Assembly: GCA_005789375.1 (NCBI GenBank)
Contig: SXXZ01000152.1
Span: 1-21,293, forward strand
From: Verrucomicrobiales bacterium
GTDB lineage: Bacteria; Verrucomicrobiota; Verrucomicrobiae; Limisphaerales; UBA9464
DNA length: 21,293 nt
Direction: 5' to 3'
Made by a program: the position numbers and the translations under genes. The notes below the pieces were generated by a model that ran no database searches, was not told where the DNA came from, and saw only the letters and a program-made list of their open reading frames with translations. Shown one piece after another: positions 8,601-16,143 of this stretch (within the stretch, counting starts at the first letter, position 1; the number at the start of each line of letters is the position of its first letter).

Positions 8601-9022
8601 GCTGCAAACTGCACCCGAGCCGTTACATCCTTGCCGAAGGATATGCCCGCTGATGGAAAATCAACGCCGCCGCCGGTGCTGAGTGCCGCAATTTCTTCGG
8701 GACCTCGAACGAGCGCGCCATCGCTCCAGACACGTAGAATCGCTGGACCCTCAGCGGGGTGCTCCACTGCGATGTCTTGAGCAATCGCTCCCCGGAGAGG
8801 GAGACTCCATTCCTTGCCCCATCGAACCACACCTCCCGTTTTGTCGCTGAACTCAACATGCAAGCGGTAGCTGCGAGGCCACTCCGGTGTCTCCATCGAG
8901 AGGGCATGCCGGGGCGGAGCGGAGGCCAGAGCTTGGATCAACGAAAAACCGGCCAACGCGGTCAACACGATCATCCAAACCCGCAGGGCAACTCTGTCCA
9001 GAAAACGTCTCTTCGCAGTCAT
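5606..9022 (-). CDS. secreted LamG / cytochrome c / DUF6797-like / beta-propeller protein
   Basis: This is a 1138-residue multidomain envelope protein. A basic N-terminus and a hydrophobic segment (about 13-33) form a Sec signal or membrane anchor. Residues about 125-265 look like a LamG/concanavalin-type beta-sandwich (FAGNLSRGRVESVRLWRRGF). A class I cytochrome c domain follows at about 318-402, with heme motif CVACH (335-339) and a likely distal Met at 379 (GYGQMVP). Residues about 435-660 resemble DUF6797, a Verrucomicrobiota domain of unknown role. From about 715 to 1025 comes a sorbosone-dehydrogenase/NHL-like propeller (GGFDFTPDGRAAMVGTWNG, FRAANGVCLNPDGSFFVTD). The propeller contains a DFNGDGEID calcium-loop-like motif (789-797). 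About 110 C-terminal residues form a beta-rich domain. The propeller may oxidise a sugar-like substrate and pass electrons to the attached heme; that is inferred. The gene lies 85 bases after the SGNH gene. Confidence 0.85.
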   Translation of the reverse strand: MTAKRRFLDRVALRVWMIVLTALAGFSLIQALASAPPRHALSMETPEWPRSYRLHVEFSDKTGGVVRWGKEWSLPLRGAIAQDIAVEHPAEGPAILRVWSDGALVRGPEEIAALSTGGGVDFPSAGISFGKDVTARVQFAAQGPGTLFAVCSPYGNWEPGSKALFIRDGHLVYDIGWLGALSGGPRVDDGKPHVAILSVISGRTRIWLDGRKISDRADFSKPDPAGQILKVGRATPDFAGNLSRGRVESVRLWRRGFSESEIGALLDSAGPTVGTADFVHQPGDASDRPVIEPAKGVAVRHAWVQPLESADHAAVVAGWNDRTLAEGKAIYDALCVACHGTREAPGSLPTALRFAEGVFKNGSDPDSMFHTLTRGYGQMVPQNQYTTAQKYSVIQYIRETFLRPHNPSQFVAVTPAVLAALPKGLTRAPVEVEDRTPAPYLRMNFGPALFWTFQVAPGNIAQKGIAIRLDEGPGGVSKGRAWMVYDEDTLRVAAATTGEFVDWKGIAFDGSHGTHTGLIGQRHFVNPVAPGVASPEGDWTDHRLLGKDGRRYGPLPRDWARYDGLYLHGNQVVIAATIGGTPVLESPGWLDYGTTPVFTRTLNLGKSGKPIQLRVAPETVSVALSGDGVLRKIAGFWVAELPPLAKTRIYISRADPASLAALMPTFRGSMDLEPLTHGGPKRWDEEIETRSQPGKTDGPFIADDFPLPVESPWQSWMRPGGFDFTPDGRAAMVGTWNGDVWRVEGLMDPAPATLRWRRIVSGLFQPLGVKYRGQDLFITCRDQIARLQDFNGDGEIDFIGNFNNDHQVTEHFHEFAMGLQTDGDGNLYYAKSGRHALDSVVPHHGTLLRVRADGRQTDILATGFRAANGVCLNPDGSFFVTDQEGFWTPKNRINRVKLGGFYGNMFGYTSVTNTADSAMEPPMVWITNQKDRSPAELVWVPKGAWGSLGGSLLNLSYGTGRVFIVPHSQRNAPSQGAVCELPMPAFATGIMRGRFGSDGALYTCGMFAWAGNATGPGGFHRIRRANTPAYLPVAIEPSKGTLSVRLSDPLDPEAIRPEAFALKVWSLKRTAGYGSDHHGEHALTIRAARLEADRRTLILDVPDLAPTHCYELKLRLAVPSGTTVERVLHGTVNHLTGS

Positions 9023-9107
9023 GGTCTTGTGGGGAATTTCTGGACGAGAGTTCCTGCAATCGACCAGCCGGTAAAGCGGTGCCTGATCAAAACCACCGGA
9101 GAGCCAC

Positions 9108-9941
9108 TCACTTCGCCTGGGTCGCTGGCTCGGACAGTGAACGCGGCGAATCTAGAATCGGTCGATCACCCATGAGTTTGGCCAACGTGGGCTCGATGGC
9201 CTGAACCCAGGCTTCGGCACCGGCAGGACTGGGGTGGAGCAAGTCCCACATCAAGTCGGTGTTGATGGTACTGTCCGCGCGCAAGAAGACCTGATTCACA
9301 TCCATCCAAAAAACGTGCTGCCCATCGGCCAATCCGGAAGTGAGTTCGCCAGCGCGACGGCAGGTTTCAATGCACTGCGCGGATGAATTAAAAGCCGGTG
9401 GGCTGACCCCTTTTTCGCCGTCACCGCCGCGTGGGAAAATCCTCACGATCAGGATTTTCGTGCTCGGATGGCGACGACGGATGAGCTCAACGATTGCTCG
9501 GGTCCCCGCAAAAATCTCTTCCGGTGAATGGGTGCGGGCGAAATGCCGATCATCGGCATTGTTCGTCCCGATCAAGAGCACCATCACCTTGGGCGACTGG
9601 GTGAACTCCAGTTGGCCATTTTGGAGGTTCCACAAAATTTCCTCGGTGCGCTGCCCATTCATGCCGAGGTTGATAGCTCGGCGCGACTCGAAGTGGCGCT
9701 TCCACACCGCTTGGTTCGGAGCGTATTTGCCATCATTCATATCCCCGAGGGTGTGGGTGATGGAGTCTCCAATGAGTGCCAGGTCGAAGGTCCCGGCTTG
9801 GACGGCCTTCACCTTTTCCTCGTGACGCGAGTTTGCGTTCTTAGTCGGGAAATCGGCATCCCCTGGCTTGGATTCGGCGTGCACGAGCAGCGCCCAACTC
9901 ATGCCGATCGTGGCGATCGTGGCGAAGGCCTGGAGGTTCAT
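9108..9941 (-). CDS. exported SGNH/GDSL-family hydrolase
   Basis: The 277-residue product begins with an uncleaved-looking or Sec signal ([22 protein letters not shown]). The four SGNH blocks are present: catalytic Ser60 in LIGDSITHT, the Gly of [11 protein letters not shown] (about 91-101), Asn in LIGTNNAD (123-130), and the D233/H236 pair in DLLHP. The closest general resemblance is to platelet-activating-factor acetylhydrolase/GDSL esterases often annotated near glycan-degrading genes, where they remove acetyl or other acyl groups. The actual substrate cannot be read. The start at 9941 overlaps the DUF1552 stop by 4 bases (ATGA), so translation is probably coupled. The open frame reaches 10172, but that region codes for the end of DUF1552 in another frame and is not signal-like. 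Confidence 0.9.
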   Translation of the reverse strand: MNLQAFATIATIGMSWALLVHAESKPGDADFPTKNANSRHEEKVKAVQAGTFDLALIGDSITHTLGDMNDGKYAPNQAVWKRHFESRRAINLGMNGQRTEEILWNLQNGQLEFTQSPKVMVLLIGTNNADDRHFARTHSPEEIFAGTRAIVELIRRRHPSTKILIVRIFPRGGDGEKGVSPPAFNSSAQCIETCRRAGELTSGLADGQHVFWMDVNQVFLRADSTINTDLMWDLLHPSPAGAEAWVQAIEPTLAKLMGDRPILDSPRSLSEPATQAK

Positions 9942-11329
9942 GCCTTGCCGATGGAGTTCCTCATTTCTTGGAGCTGCTTCGTAGCAATCCCAACAGGTCG
10001 GTCCAGCGGGATACCGGCACACGCCAGCAGCGTGGTTAGCAAATCCCCCTGATTGCCTTTGACGCCGCTCAGGAAACGCCCCGTATTGAGCGATCCCCCG
10101 CCCTTTCCGGCGAGGATGAACGGCAGGTTTTCCCGGGCGTGCACGTTGCCGTCTTCTAACCCGGAACCCCACATCATGATGCAGTTGTCGAGCAGCGTGC
10201 CGTCCCCTTCCTTCAGTTGATGCATCTTCTGCACCATCCGAGCGAACTGGGCGATATTGAAGGCGGTGATCGCCGCCACCTTGCTGACCTTATCGAACTC
10301 GTTGCTGTGGTGCGTTTGCGAATGGTGTTCGTCGTTGAACCCCAGTTCCGGGTAGGACACCCCATTCGGAGTGGAGCCGATATAAGTACTGACGCGAGTC
10401 GTGTCAGTCTGGAACGCCAGCACGTTCAAATCGCACATCACCTCCATGTATTCGCTGCGCTTTTCGCCCTCGGGAATTTTGATATCGATGGGCGGCGAAT
10501 CTGACGCCAACCGTTTGCTCACACTCACACCCGCTGCCTCCAAAGCCGCTTCCTTCTGACGGTACTCGATGGCTGCAATGCGACGTTCTACACTGCGAAC
10601 GCTGTCGAGGTATTCATCGAGCTTGTGCTGATCGTCCCGAGGCAACTTGCGCCGCAAGTCTTTGGCACCGCCAAGGACGAGATCGAGCATCTGACGATCC
10701 AAAGGATCTGCCTTGCCGGAGCTCCCGGTTTTCTTGGACTTCCCAAAGAGCCGATTGAGAACATTCCGCGGATTAATTTCGGCCGGGACGGCTTGAGTGG
10801 CCGAACGAAAACTGCAGTGGGAATAGTACCCCTCATTGAGTCCGTCTTGGTTCTCCTTGTGCGTCTGGGGCATCGTGGCCAACTCCAGCGACGGCAGCGC
10901 CGTGAAGCCCCCTACGAAATTCGCGGCGATCTGATCCGCGGAAATCGCGATGTTGATGACATCTCGCTGCTTCGCATCGGGCAGTGCCGCGGTGAGCCAG
11001 GTGGACAACTCGAGCGCATGGGGAGCTCCATTGAATGGCGCAATCGGCACTCCGGAGATGCCCTTCATCATCAGGCATTGATCCAACACGGGGCGCAGCG
11101 AGGCCAAGGCGGGCGGCGGAGAGGTCAGGAAACTCTCCGGACTCTTCGGCCAAAACTGCTCCATGATGACCCCATGGGGCATGTACATGAACCCCAGTCG
11201 CACCGGCGGTTTGACTCCCTTGCTCTTGCCGACTTCGGCCAAAGCCATGATGTCCAAAAGCGGTAGAGCGAGCGAAGCCCCGATCCCTTTTAGACACGTA
11301 CGACGATCCATCAGGCGGTTACTTTTCAT
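9938..11329 (-). CDS. Tat-exported DUF1552 family protein
   Basis: The 463-residue protein has a twin-arginine leader ([19 protein letters not shown]) and DUF1552 throughout: an early GFMYMPHGV strand, [15 protein letters not shown] in the middle helix, and a C-terminal [17 protein letters not shown] followed by [16 protein letters not shown]1552 proteins are uncharacterised and typically sit beside DUF1592 cytochromes in Planctomycetota, Verrucomicrobiota and Myxococcota, as here. The start overlaps the DUF1592 stop by 11 bases, and the stop overlaps the SGNH start by 4, so the three are very probably one transcript. The histidine-then-glycine arrangement near the C-terminus (H397) resembles that of DUF1501 encoded in the second cluster, hinting at a shared alkaline-phosphatase-like fold; this is inference. 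Confidence 0.92.
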   Translation of the reverse strand: MKSNRLMDRRTCLKGIGASLALPLLDIMALAEVGKSKGVKPPVRLGFMYMPHGVIMEQFWPKSPESFLTSPPPALASLRPVLDQCLMMKGISGVPIAPFNGAPHALELSTWLTAALPDAKQRDVINIAISADQIAANFVGGFTALPSLELATMPQTHKENQDGLNEGYYSHCSFRSATQAVPAEINPRNVLNRLFGKSKKTGSSGKADPLDRQMLDLVLGGAKDLRRKLPRDDQHKLDEYLDSVRSVERRIAAIEYRQKEAALEAAGVSVSKRLASDSPPIDIKIPEGEKRSEYMEVMCDLNVLAFQTDTTRVSTYIGSTPNGVSYPELGFNDEHHSQTHHSNEFDKVSKVAAITAFNIAQFARMVQKMHQLKEGDGTLLDNCIMMWGSGLEDGNVHARENLPFILAGKGGGSLNTGRFLSGVKGNQGDLLTTLLACAGIPLDRPVGIATKQLQEMRNSIGKA

Positions 11330-13271
11330 GGGAGGCGGAAGCGGTTGATTCTTGGACCCTTCGGTGCATGAACGGATAGCTGGTGACGATTTCTGTGATG
11401 AGTGTCTGAAGACGGTAGCCGTCTTTGGCGGCGGTTTCCATCAGATGATCCACAACGATTTCGTCGTAGCCTTCTAATTGGCGGCAGAGGGAGTACGCCA
11501 AGAATTTTTCGGTAAAATTCCGGGCTAACTCCTTCGGTCTGGCAGCGATGATGGCCTTCAGATCTTTGGGCGCGCTGAAGCGTTTCCCTCCGGGGAGTTC
11601 ACCGGCCGCTTCAATGGCCCCGCCCGTGTCGTCGCGATTGCGCCAGCGGCCAATCGCATCGAAGTTCTCTAGTCCAAAGCCGATGGGATCCAGAATCTTG
11701 TGGCAGTTGGCACAGACGGCTTCTGTTCGGTGAAGCTCGGTCCGCTGTCGCAAGGTCAGTTGGGCGACGGTTTTTTGATCCTGCTTTTCCAAGGCCGGAA
11801 CATTCGGTGGTGGCGGTGGTACTTTCTCGCCCAGCACTTGTTCCAACACCCACACGCCGCGTTTGACGGGACTGGTGCGGTTGGGAAACGAGGTCGTCGC
11901 CAGAACACCCGGCATTCCGAGGACCCCGCCCCGATTGGGATCCGTCAGCTTAACCCGGCGCATCCGCGACCCGGTGACGGTGTTTTCCAGCCCATAGATC
12001 GGAGCGAGGGTCCTGTTGAGAAACGTGTAATCCGAATCGACGAACCGCACGACGCTCCGGTTTTCACGCACGATGCTGTCGAAAAACAGGCGGGCTTCGT
12101 CGTACATCGCCAAACGCATCTCGGCGTTCATCTGCGGAAACTTCACAGTATCAAAGGTCTTGCCTTCCAAGCTCGCCAATCCCAGCCACTGCGCGCCAAA
12201 CCCGTCAAACAACGCTCGAGATCGCGGGTCTTTGAGCAAGCGCTTCACCTGCAACCGAAAGACCGCTGGATCATGGAGTTTCCCGCGATCGGCCAATCCG
12301 GACAATTCCGCATCGGGCATCGTGGACCACAGCAAGTAAGACAATCGGGAGGCCAGTTGATAATCATCCAAGCGGACAATTCCACCGACGGGCTGCCCCT
12401 CTCCATGGGGGGTAATGAAAAGGAACTGTGGTGACACCAGCACTGCCTTGGCCATCAAACGCAGCGCATCGTTGTAGGCCAGTCCGTTCGTGCGCCCTAG
12501 GTCGAACACCCCCAAAAGCACATCCAGTTCTGCGTCGGAGGGAGGACGTCGGTAGGCTTTCCGGGCGAGAGATGCCGCCACCGGTCTTGCTGCGACACGA
12601 AGGTCCGCCCCGCTTCGAGGCGCCGGCCCCAACCAACGCCGCTGCGCGGAATTCAAAGTCGCTGCGCCGGCGGGCAGTATTTGATCGAGCACCTCATTGG
12701 CGATGCTCAGATACTGCTCCGATTGGAGGGGCGACAACGTGTTCAAGTACCCCTCCCCGATCACCTCTTCCGGCAACTCCCGGGCAATCGCCGAATCCAC
12801 GCCGAAGAGATCGTGCAGCGTATTGCCATACTCGACCTTGGTGAGGCGGCGAATCACGAACAGTCCGGGATCCTTCTGGCTCAGGAACTTGATCTGGTTG
12901 ATCCCGTTTAAAAACGCCTGCCGCTCTGTGTCGGTCGGCTGTTTTTTGGCATCGGTCGGCGGCATGTCGTGGGCCTTCACGTTGGCGGCCGCCTGCTTCC
13001 ACCGTTTTGCGATCGTCGCATCGCCCGCATTGCTGAGCGCGGGCTGGAAATTAATACCCCCCTTCTGCCGATCTTGGCCATGGCAGCCGATGCAGTAGGT
13101 CTTAACGAAGGGAGTGACGCTGTCCTTAAAAGACTTTTGGGCGTCGGCCTTAAGTGCGGCGAAATCCGGATTAACCCGAGACTCCGCCAGGCCAGTCCAA
13201 GTGAGGAGCAACGTGAACCCACAAAGGGCTTTGATCAGCTGAAGACCGCCTGGAAATTCAGGGATTCTCAT
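11319..13271 (-). CDS. DUF1592-type periplasmic c-type cytochrome
   Basis: The 650-residue product starts with a signal segment ([20 protein letters not shown]). An N-terminal heme motif CIGCH lies at 60-64. The domains that normally follow are visible in order: DUF1587 ([17 protein letters not shown], 141-157), DUF1595 (about 225-290), DUF1592 ([20 protein letters not shown], about 300-430), DUF1588 with a second CxxCH (CANCH, 520-524, then [12 protein letters not shown]), and DUF1585 (about 565-640, ending SYPFMHRR). Family members are presumed periplasmic electron carriers or oxidases working with DUF1552 partners; no substrate is established. The ATG at 13271 was chosen because the signal peptide follows; the frame continues to 13580, but those 103 residues lie antisense to nothing conserved and overlap the flavoprotein gene. 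It heads the envelope cluster, 151 bases after the flavoprotein stop. Confidence 0.92.
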   Translation of the reverse strand: MRIPEFPGGLQLIKALCGFTLLLTWTGLAESRVNPDFAALKADAQKSFKDSVTPFVKTYCIGCHGQDRQKGGINFQPALSNAGDATIAKRWKQAAANVKAHDMPPTDAKKQPTDTERQAFLNGINQIKFLSQKDPGLFVIRRLTKVEYGNTLHDLFGVDSAIARELPEEVIGEGYLNTLSPLQSEQYLSIANEVLDQILPAGAATLNSAQRRWLGPAPRSGADLRVAARPVAASLARKAYRRPPSDAELDVLLGVFDLGRTNGLAYNDALRLMAKAVLVSPQFLFITPHGEGQPVGGIVRLDDYQLASRLSYLLWSTMPDAELSGLADRGKLHDPAVFRLQVKRLLKDPRSRALFDGFGAQWLGLASLEGKTFDTVKFPQMNAEMRLAMYDEARLFFDSIVRENRSVVRFVDSDYTFLNRTLAPIYGLENTVTGSRMRRVKLTDPNRGGVLGMPGVLATTSFPNRTSPVKRGVWVLEQVLGEKVPPPPPNVPALEKQDQKTVAQLTLRQRTELHRTEAVCANCHKILDPIGFGLENFDAIGRWRNRDDTGGAIEAAGELPGGKRFSAPKDLKAIIAARPKELARNFTEKFLAYSLCRQLEGYDEIVVDHLMETAAKDGYRLQTLITEIVTSYPFMHRRVQESTASASHEK

Positions 13272-13422
13272 GGAGAGCGGTGCGAAGCATGAGCAGAACG
13301 TGACGAATGACAACGGATAGGAATTCGCCCAAACCGCTCGTACGTTCCAACTCCGGCTTAGATCCCAGAGTCCAACGATCCTTCGTCTGTGGATTCCAGG
13401 CGCATCGCCCCACGTGTAAGAT

Positions 13423-14694
13423 TCAACTGCGGTGGCCCAACCACTCCACAACCCCTCGAGCCGCTTGGGTTCCCATCGCGAAGCAGCCCTGCATGAGGTA
13501 TCCGCCGGTGGGCGCCTCCCAATCCACCATCTCGCCGGCGACGAACAGGCCGGGAAACCGTCGGACCATGAGTTGGTCATCGATTTCCGACCAACTCACC
13601 CCACCCGCCGAAGAAATGGCTTCAGCCAAAGGACGAGGCCTCTTCAGCGGGATGACGCACTGCTTCACGGCACGCGCCAGAGAAATGGCGTCGTTCCAGG
13701 GCCGGTCTGACAATAAGGCGTGCGCCGCGTCACCGATGCGCCACCGAGGGAGGGCCTCGTTAAGAAAATTACGCCGCGCCGACTCCATCTTAGAAACCAA
13801 CTGCTCGACACTGAAGGTCGGCTTAAAATCGATGGCGATGGAGGGTTCTGACATCGCACGCAATGCGGACCCGAGTTGGTAAATCGCGCCGCCTTCGAGC
13901 CCATAGCGCGTGACAAGCAGCTCCCCGATGGCCAGCGCGTCACCGGCGCGAACATGGATGTTCTTTAACGGCTTGCCTTCGACACGTGCCAGAACCTTCG
14001 CAGGCCAATCGCATTCCCAACCACAGTTGGCCGGAGCCAGCGGATGCACCGTGAGACCGAGCGACGCCAACAACCCAGCCCAAGCGCCGTCGGATCCCGT
14101 CTCGGGCCACGACCCACCACCCAAGGCCAGGATGACCGAATCCGCGGTGGCCGTTGCCCCATGGGCAAACCCCAATTGGAAACCGCTCGCACCGGAAACC
14201 GATCCATCGACACTCTCGGATTGGCCTCTTTGAAACGAGGCTCCGGCCAACGACTTCAAGGACACGAGGCGGTGATTCACCTCAAAGGTCACACCGAGTC
14301 CGCGCAGGCGAGCCACCCAGCGGCGCAACAGCGGAGCAGCCTTCATCTCGACTGGATAGACCCGCCCCGTGGTGGCCTGGAAGGTTTCAACGCCCAGTCC
14401 GGCGGCCCAATTCCGTAGCGCCCCAGGATTAAACTCGCTCAGCAGTTTCGGCCAAAACTCAGTCGGCTGGCCAGGTCCAGAGTACCGCGTCTGAAAGCGA
14501 TCTAGAGCTTCTCCGTGGGTGATGTTGAGTCCGCCCTTTCCAGCGACCAGAAACTTCCGGCCGACAGAGGGTTTGGCGTCATACAGCGTCACCCTCAAAC
14601 CCGCCGAGGCCGCGACTTCCGCAGCACGTAAACCGGCCGGTCCGCCACCGATCACGGCAACAGAAGAAATTGTGGGTAAAATAAGCGACTTCAT
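13423..14694 (-). CDS. TIGR03862/PP_4765-type FAD-dependent flavoprotein (HI0933/BaiN superfamily)
   Basis: The 423-residue cytoplasmic flavoprotein has an N-terminal FAD-binding GGGPAGLRAAE (16-26), the YDAKPSVGRKFLVAGKGG segment (38-55) followed by LNITHGE, and a C-terminal FVAGEMVDWEAPTGGY leading into LMQGCFAMG. These are typical of the HI0933-like family, and the YDA-PSVGRKFL and KAAPLLRRWVARLR (about 116-129) segments point to the TIGR03862 branch. The reaction is unknown. Two starts are close together, 14703 and 14694. GAAGG lies 2 bases before the first and 11 before the second, so the choice is open; I prefer 14694 because the FAD strand follows at the usual distance. It is on the same strand as the cytochrome cluster but separated by 151 bases and not obviously part of that system. 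Confidence 0.88.
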   Translation of the reverse strand: MKSLILPTISSVAVIGGGPAGLRAAEVAASAGLRVTLYDAKPSVGRKFLVAGKGGLNITHGEALDRFQTRYSGPGQPTEFWPKLLSEFNPGALRNWAAGLGVETFQATTGRVYPVEMKAAPLLRRWVARLRGLGVTFEVNHRLVSLKSLAGASFQRGQSESVDGSVSGASGFQLGFAHGATATADSVILALGGGSWPETGSDGAWAGLLASLGLTVHPLAPANCGWECDWPAKVLARVEGKPLKNIHVRAGDALAIGELLVTRYGLEGGAIYQLGSALRAMSEPSIAIDFKPTFSVEQLVSKMESARRNFLNEALPRWRIGDAAHALLSDRPWNDAISLARAVKQCVIPLKRPRPLAEAISSAGGVSWSEIDDQLMVRRFPGLFVAGEMVDWEAPTGGYLMQGCFAMGTQAARGVVEWLGHRS

Positions 14695-14887
14695 CAAAAC
14701 CATGGCCTTCAACTGTGGAGACCTAGAGCCAACAGCGTGCGCAGCGCCCTCAAATTCACCACCACAATCGAAGCGCCAGTTCTCCTGATGGTCGTACAAA
14801 TTCCACGGTCAAGGGGAAGATCTTCTGGTCCCTTCGTTCGATTCCAGAGCTGGCAACCCAAGGAAACGGGGCCGATCGGGGCGAGGC

Positions 14888-14907
14888 CGTAGGACACTCG
14901 TAGGACA
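14888..14907. repeat. 9-base direct repeat, 11-base period
   Basis: CGTAGGACA occurs at 14888-14896 and again at 14899-14907, separated by TC, so the two copies are about one helical turn apart. It lies roughly 200 bases upstream of the flavoprotein start. The spacing would suit a tandem regulator site, but no regulator is identified. Confidence 0.4.
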
Positions 14908-15088
14908 GTGGCCTGAAAAACTGAGAAACCAACGCTGCGTTTGCCCCTCTGGCGTCACCGGGCCGACGACTGGATGAGCTGCCAGCGTGCAGCGATGGCG
15001 AGAGCACGACCTCGCTCGAAGTGACGTCATTTATCAAGCAACTGGAATGGGTTTACCTACCTGGATTGATCCGTGCTTAGAAAAGTAA

Positions 15089-15118
15089 TTGCGATGTCTA
15101 TGTGTCGTGATGTATATG
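15089..15118 (+). promoter_or_regulatory. candidate promoter of the toxin-antitoxin operon
   Basis: Within an A/T-rich patch, TTGCGA (15089-15094) and TATATG (15113-15118) are separated by 18 bases and resemble -35 and -10 elements; TG sits just before the -10. Transcription would start near 15125, leaving about 95 bases before the preferred antitoxin ATG at 15221. Confidence 0.3.
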
Positions 15119-15220
15119 TAGCGAATGAAGAAGCCGCTGAAGTATTCGAGCGCGCCAAAACCGCCGGATGTCTTGTGCGATCTCCCCGCGCTGACCAGAG
15201 GACTCAACGAGTCCGTGGGT

Positions 15221-15517
15221 ATGGTTCGCACCCAAATTTATCTGACGCGCACCGAGCACGGTTTCATTGAGGCTGAGGCGGCTCGCCGGGGTGAAACGAT
15301 GGCGGCGGTGATCCGTGGCTGCATCGACGACAAGATGCGGGTGCCTGACACCGCGTGGGCAGCCAACCCCATGCTGGAGCCCACGCCGTCGGATGCCGGT
15401 CTCGAATTGCCGGAGGATGCTGCTATCAATCACGACCACTACCTCTACGGAACAGCCAAAAAATATCTAAAGAAACGAGGTAAATGGGTGCTGGCCGAAT
15501 CGGAGGCGAGACACTGA
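15221..15517 (+). CDS. ribbon-helix-helix (CopG-like) antitoxin
   Basis: The 98-residue protein opens with MVRTQIYLT, the DNA-contacting beta-strand typical of short ribbon-helix-helix antitoxins, followed by two helices (GFIEAEAARRGETMAAVIRG, about 14-33). The C-terminal half, with a KKYLKKRGKWVL segment, would be the toxin-binding arm. Its partner is the PIN-domain gene directly downstream: the TGA stop and the next ATG share one base. The start at 15221 is chosen from the family N-terminus; the frame is open back to an ATG at 15125, which would add 32 proline-rich residues of no known type. Such antitoxins usually repress their own promoter, probably the A/T-rich site upstream. Confidence 0.8.
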   Translation: MVRTQIYLTRTEHGFIEAEAARRGETMAAVIRGCIDDKMRVPDTAWAANPMLEPTPSDAGLELPEDAAINHDHYLYGTAKKYLKKRGKWVLAESEARH

Positions 15518-15927
15518 TGCACAGCCACCGAGTCTTCCTCGATTCGTCGTTCTGGATCGCCTTCCGAGATACCCGCCAGACTCATCATGCCCGGGCGCGC
15601 GACTGTCTGGCCGCTCTGTTTCAAGAGCGGACCCACTTCGTAAGCACGCCTTTAGTGTTCGCGGAAACCCATGCGACCTTCGCCCGTTCACTGGCGGTGC
15701 GCGAAAAGATCATCGCCGACTTCTGGGAAAATCCGCTGCTCCATTTCGCGGAGGTCACCGACGCCGACCACCGTGCGGCTATCCAGTTTCTGAGGCAGCA
15801 CGCAGACAAGTCGTACCCCTTCTGCGACGCGATTTCATTCGTCGTGATGCGGCGACTGGGAGTCAAACGGGTCGCCGCCTTTGATGACCACTTCCGGCAA
15901 GTCGGTGGGTTTGAGGTAATTGGGTGA
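15517..15927 (+). CDS. PIN-domain ribonuclease toxin (VapC-like)
   Basis: The 136-residue protein has the PIN acidic set: D9 in FLDSSFWIA, E50 in VFAETHATF, D104 in PFCDAISF and D123 in AFDDHF. These residues coordinate Mg or Mn for RNA cleavage in VapC-type toxins. The ATG at 15517 overlaps the antitoxin TGA by one base, and a good ribosome-binding sequence GGAGG (15502-15506) sits 10 bases upstream, one of the few clear ones in the window. The frame is open from 15484, but those 11 extra residues are not PIN-like. The RNA target is not predictable. Immediately downstream is an inverted-repeat region. Confidence 0.87.
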   Translation: MHSHRVFLDSSFWIAFRDTRQTHHARARDCLAALFQERTHFVSTPLVFAETHATFARSLAVREKIIADFWENPLLHFAEVTDADHRAAIQFLRQHADKSYPFCDAISFVVMRRLGVKRVAAFDDHFRQVGGFEVIG

Positions 15928-15933
15928 CCCGGA

Positions 15934-16108
15934 GAAACGGGGTGGAACGGGGTCTGGAAACGATTTCCGAATTTGACTCACTCGGGTGTCAATTACAGAC
16001 GCTCAATTCCTAGGCAAGAGACCGTTCAGGCTGCGGAGCCCTTGACCGAGTTCAGAGAAAAGGGAACTGGTGCATCCAAAATCGCAAATCGTTTCCTCAC
16101 CCCGTTTC
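15934..16108. repeat. two nested 11-base perfect inverted repeats around a 119-base core
   Basis: The outer arm GAAACGGGGTG (15934-15944) has its exact reverse complement at 16098-16108. The inner arm GGAAACGATTT (15956-15966) has its exact reverse complement at 16086-16096. On the left the arms are 11 bases apart and the spacer contains a second ACGGGGT; on the right they are one base apart, so the left end seems to carry a short tandem duplication. The core codes for nothing recognisable. It fills the convergent gap between the PIN toxin gene and the DUF1501 gene. It may be a small non-autonomous mobile element or REP-like palindromic unit. Confidence 0.65.
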
Positions 16109-16143
16109 AGAATTGCTAAGGGACCCCGATCCCGGCCGATCCC

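Larger units (their letters stand above)
14695..15220 (+). other. 526-base divergent intergenic region, no supported gene
   Basis: The region lies between the divergent flavoprotein (minus) and antitoxin (plus) genes. Both strands contain only short open frames with no recognisable family. I see a 9-base direct repeat with an 11-base period (14888-14907), a small GCTGC/GCAGC hairpin at 14979-14994, and a distinctly more A/T-rich stretch at about 15055-15130 containing a possible promoter. No RNA gene or transposase is evident. Confidence 0.5.

Noticed and set aside
8006..8653. 215-residue open frame opposite the LamG/cytochrome gene
   Set aside because: It is antisense to a conserved multidomain gene and shows no domain, signal or start site of its own.
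10625..11266. 213-residue open frame opposite DUF1552
   Set aside because: It is fully antisense to a conserved gene with low-quality, Arg/Gly/Gln-rich composition, so a shadow frame.
13272..13580. N-terminal extension of the DUF1592 frame
   Set aside because: The signal peptide begins at 13271, and the extra 103 residues overlap the flavoprotein 3' end and look non-coding.
14756..15037. 93-residue minus-strand open frame in the intergenic region
   Set aside because: It has no recognisable motif, ribosome site or family resemblance, and another frame across the same bases is equally open.
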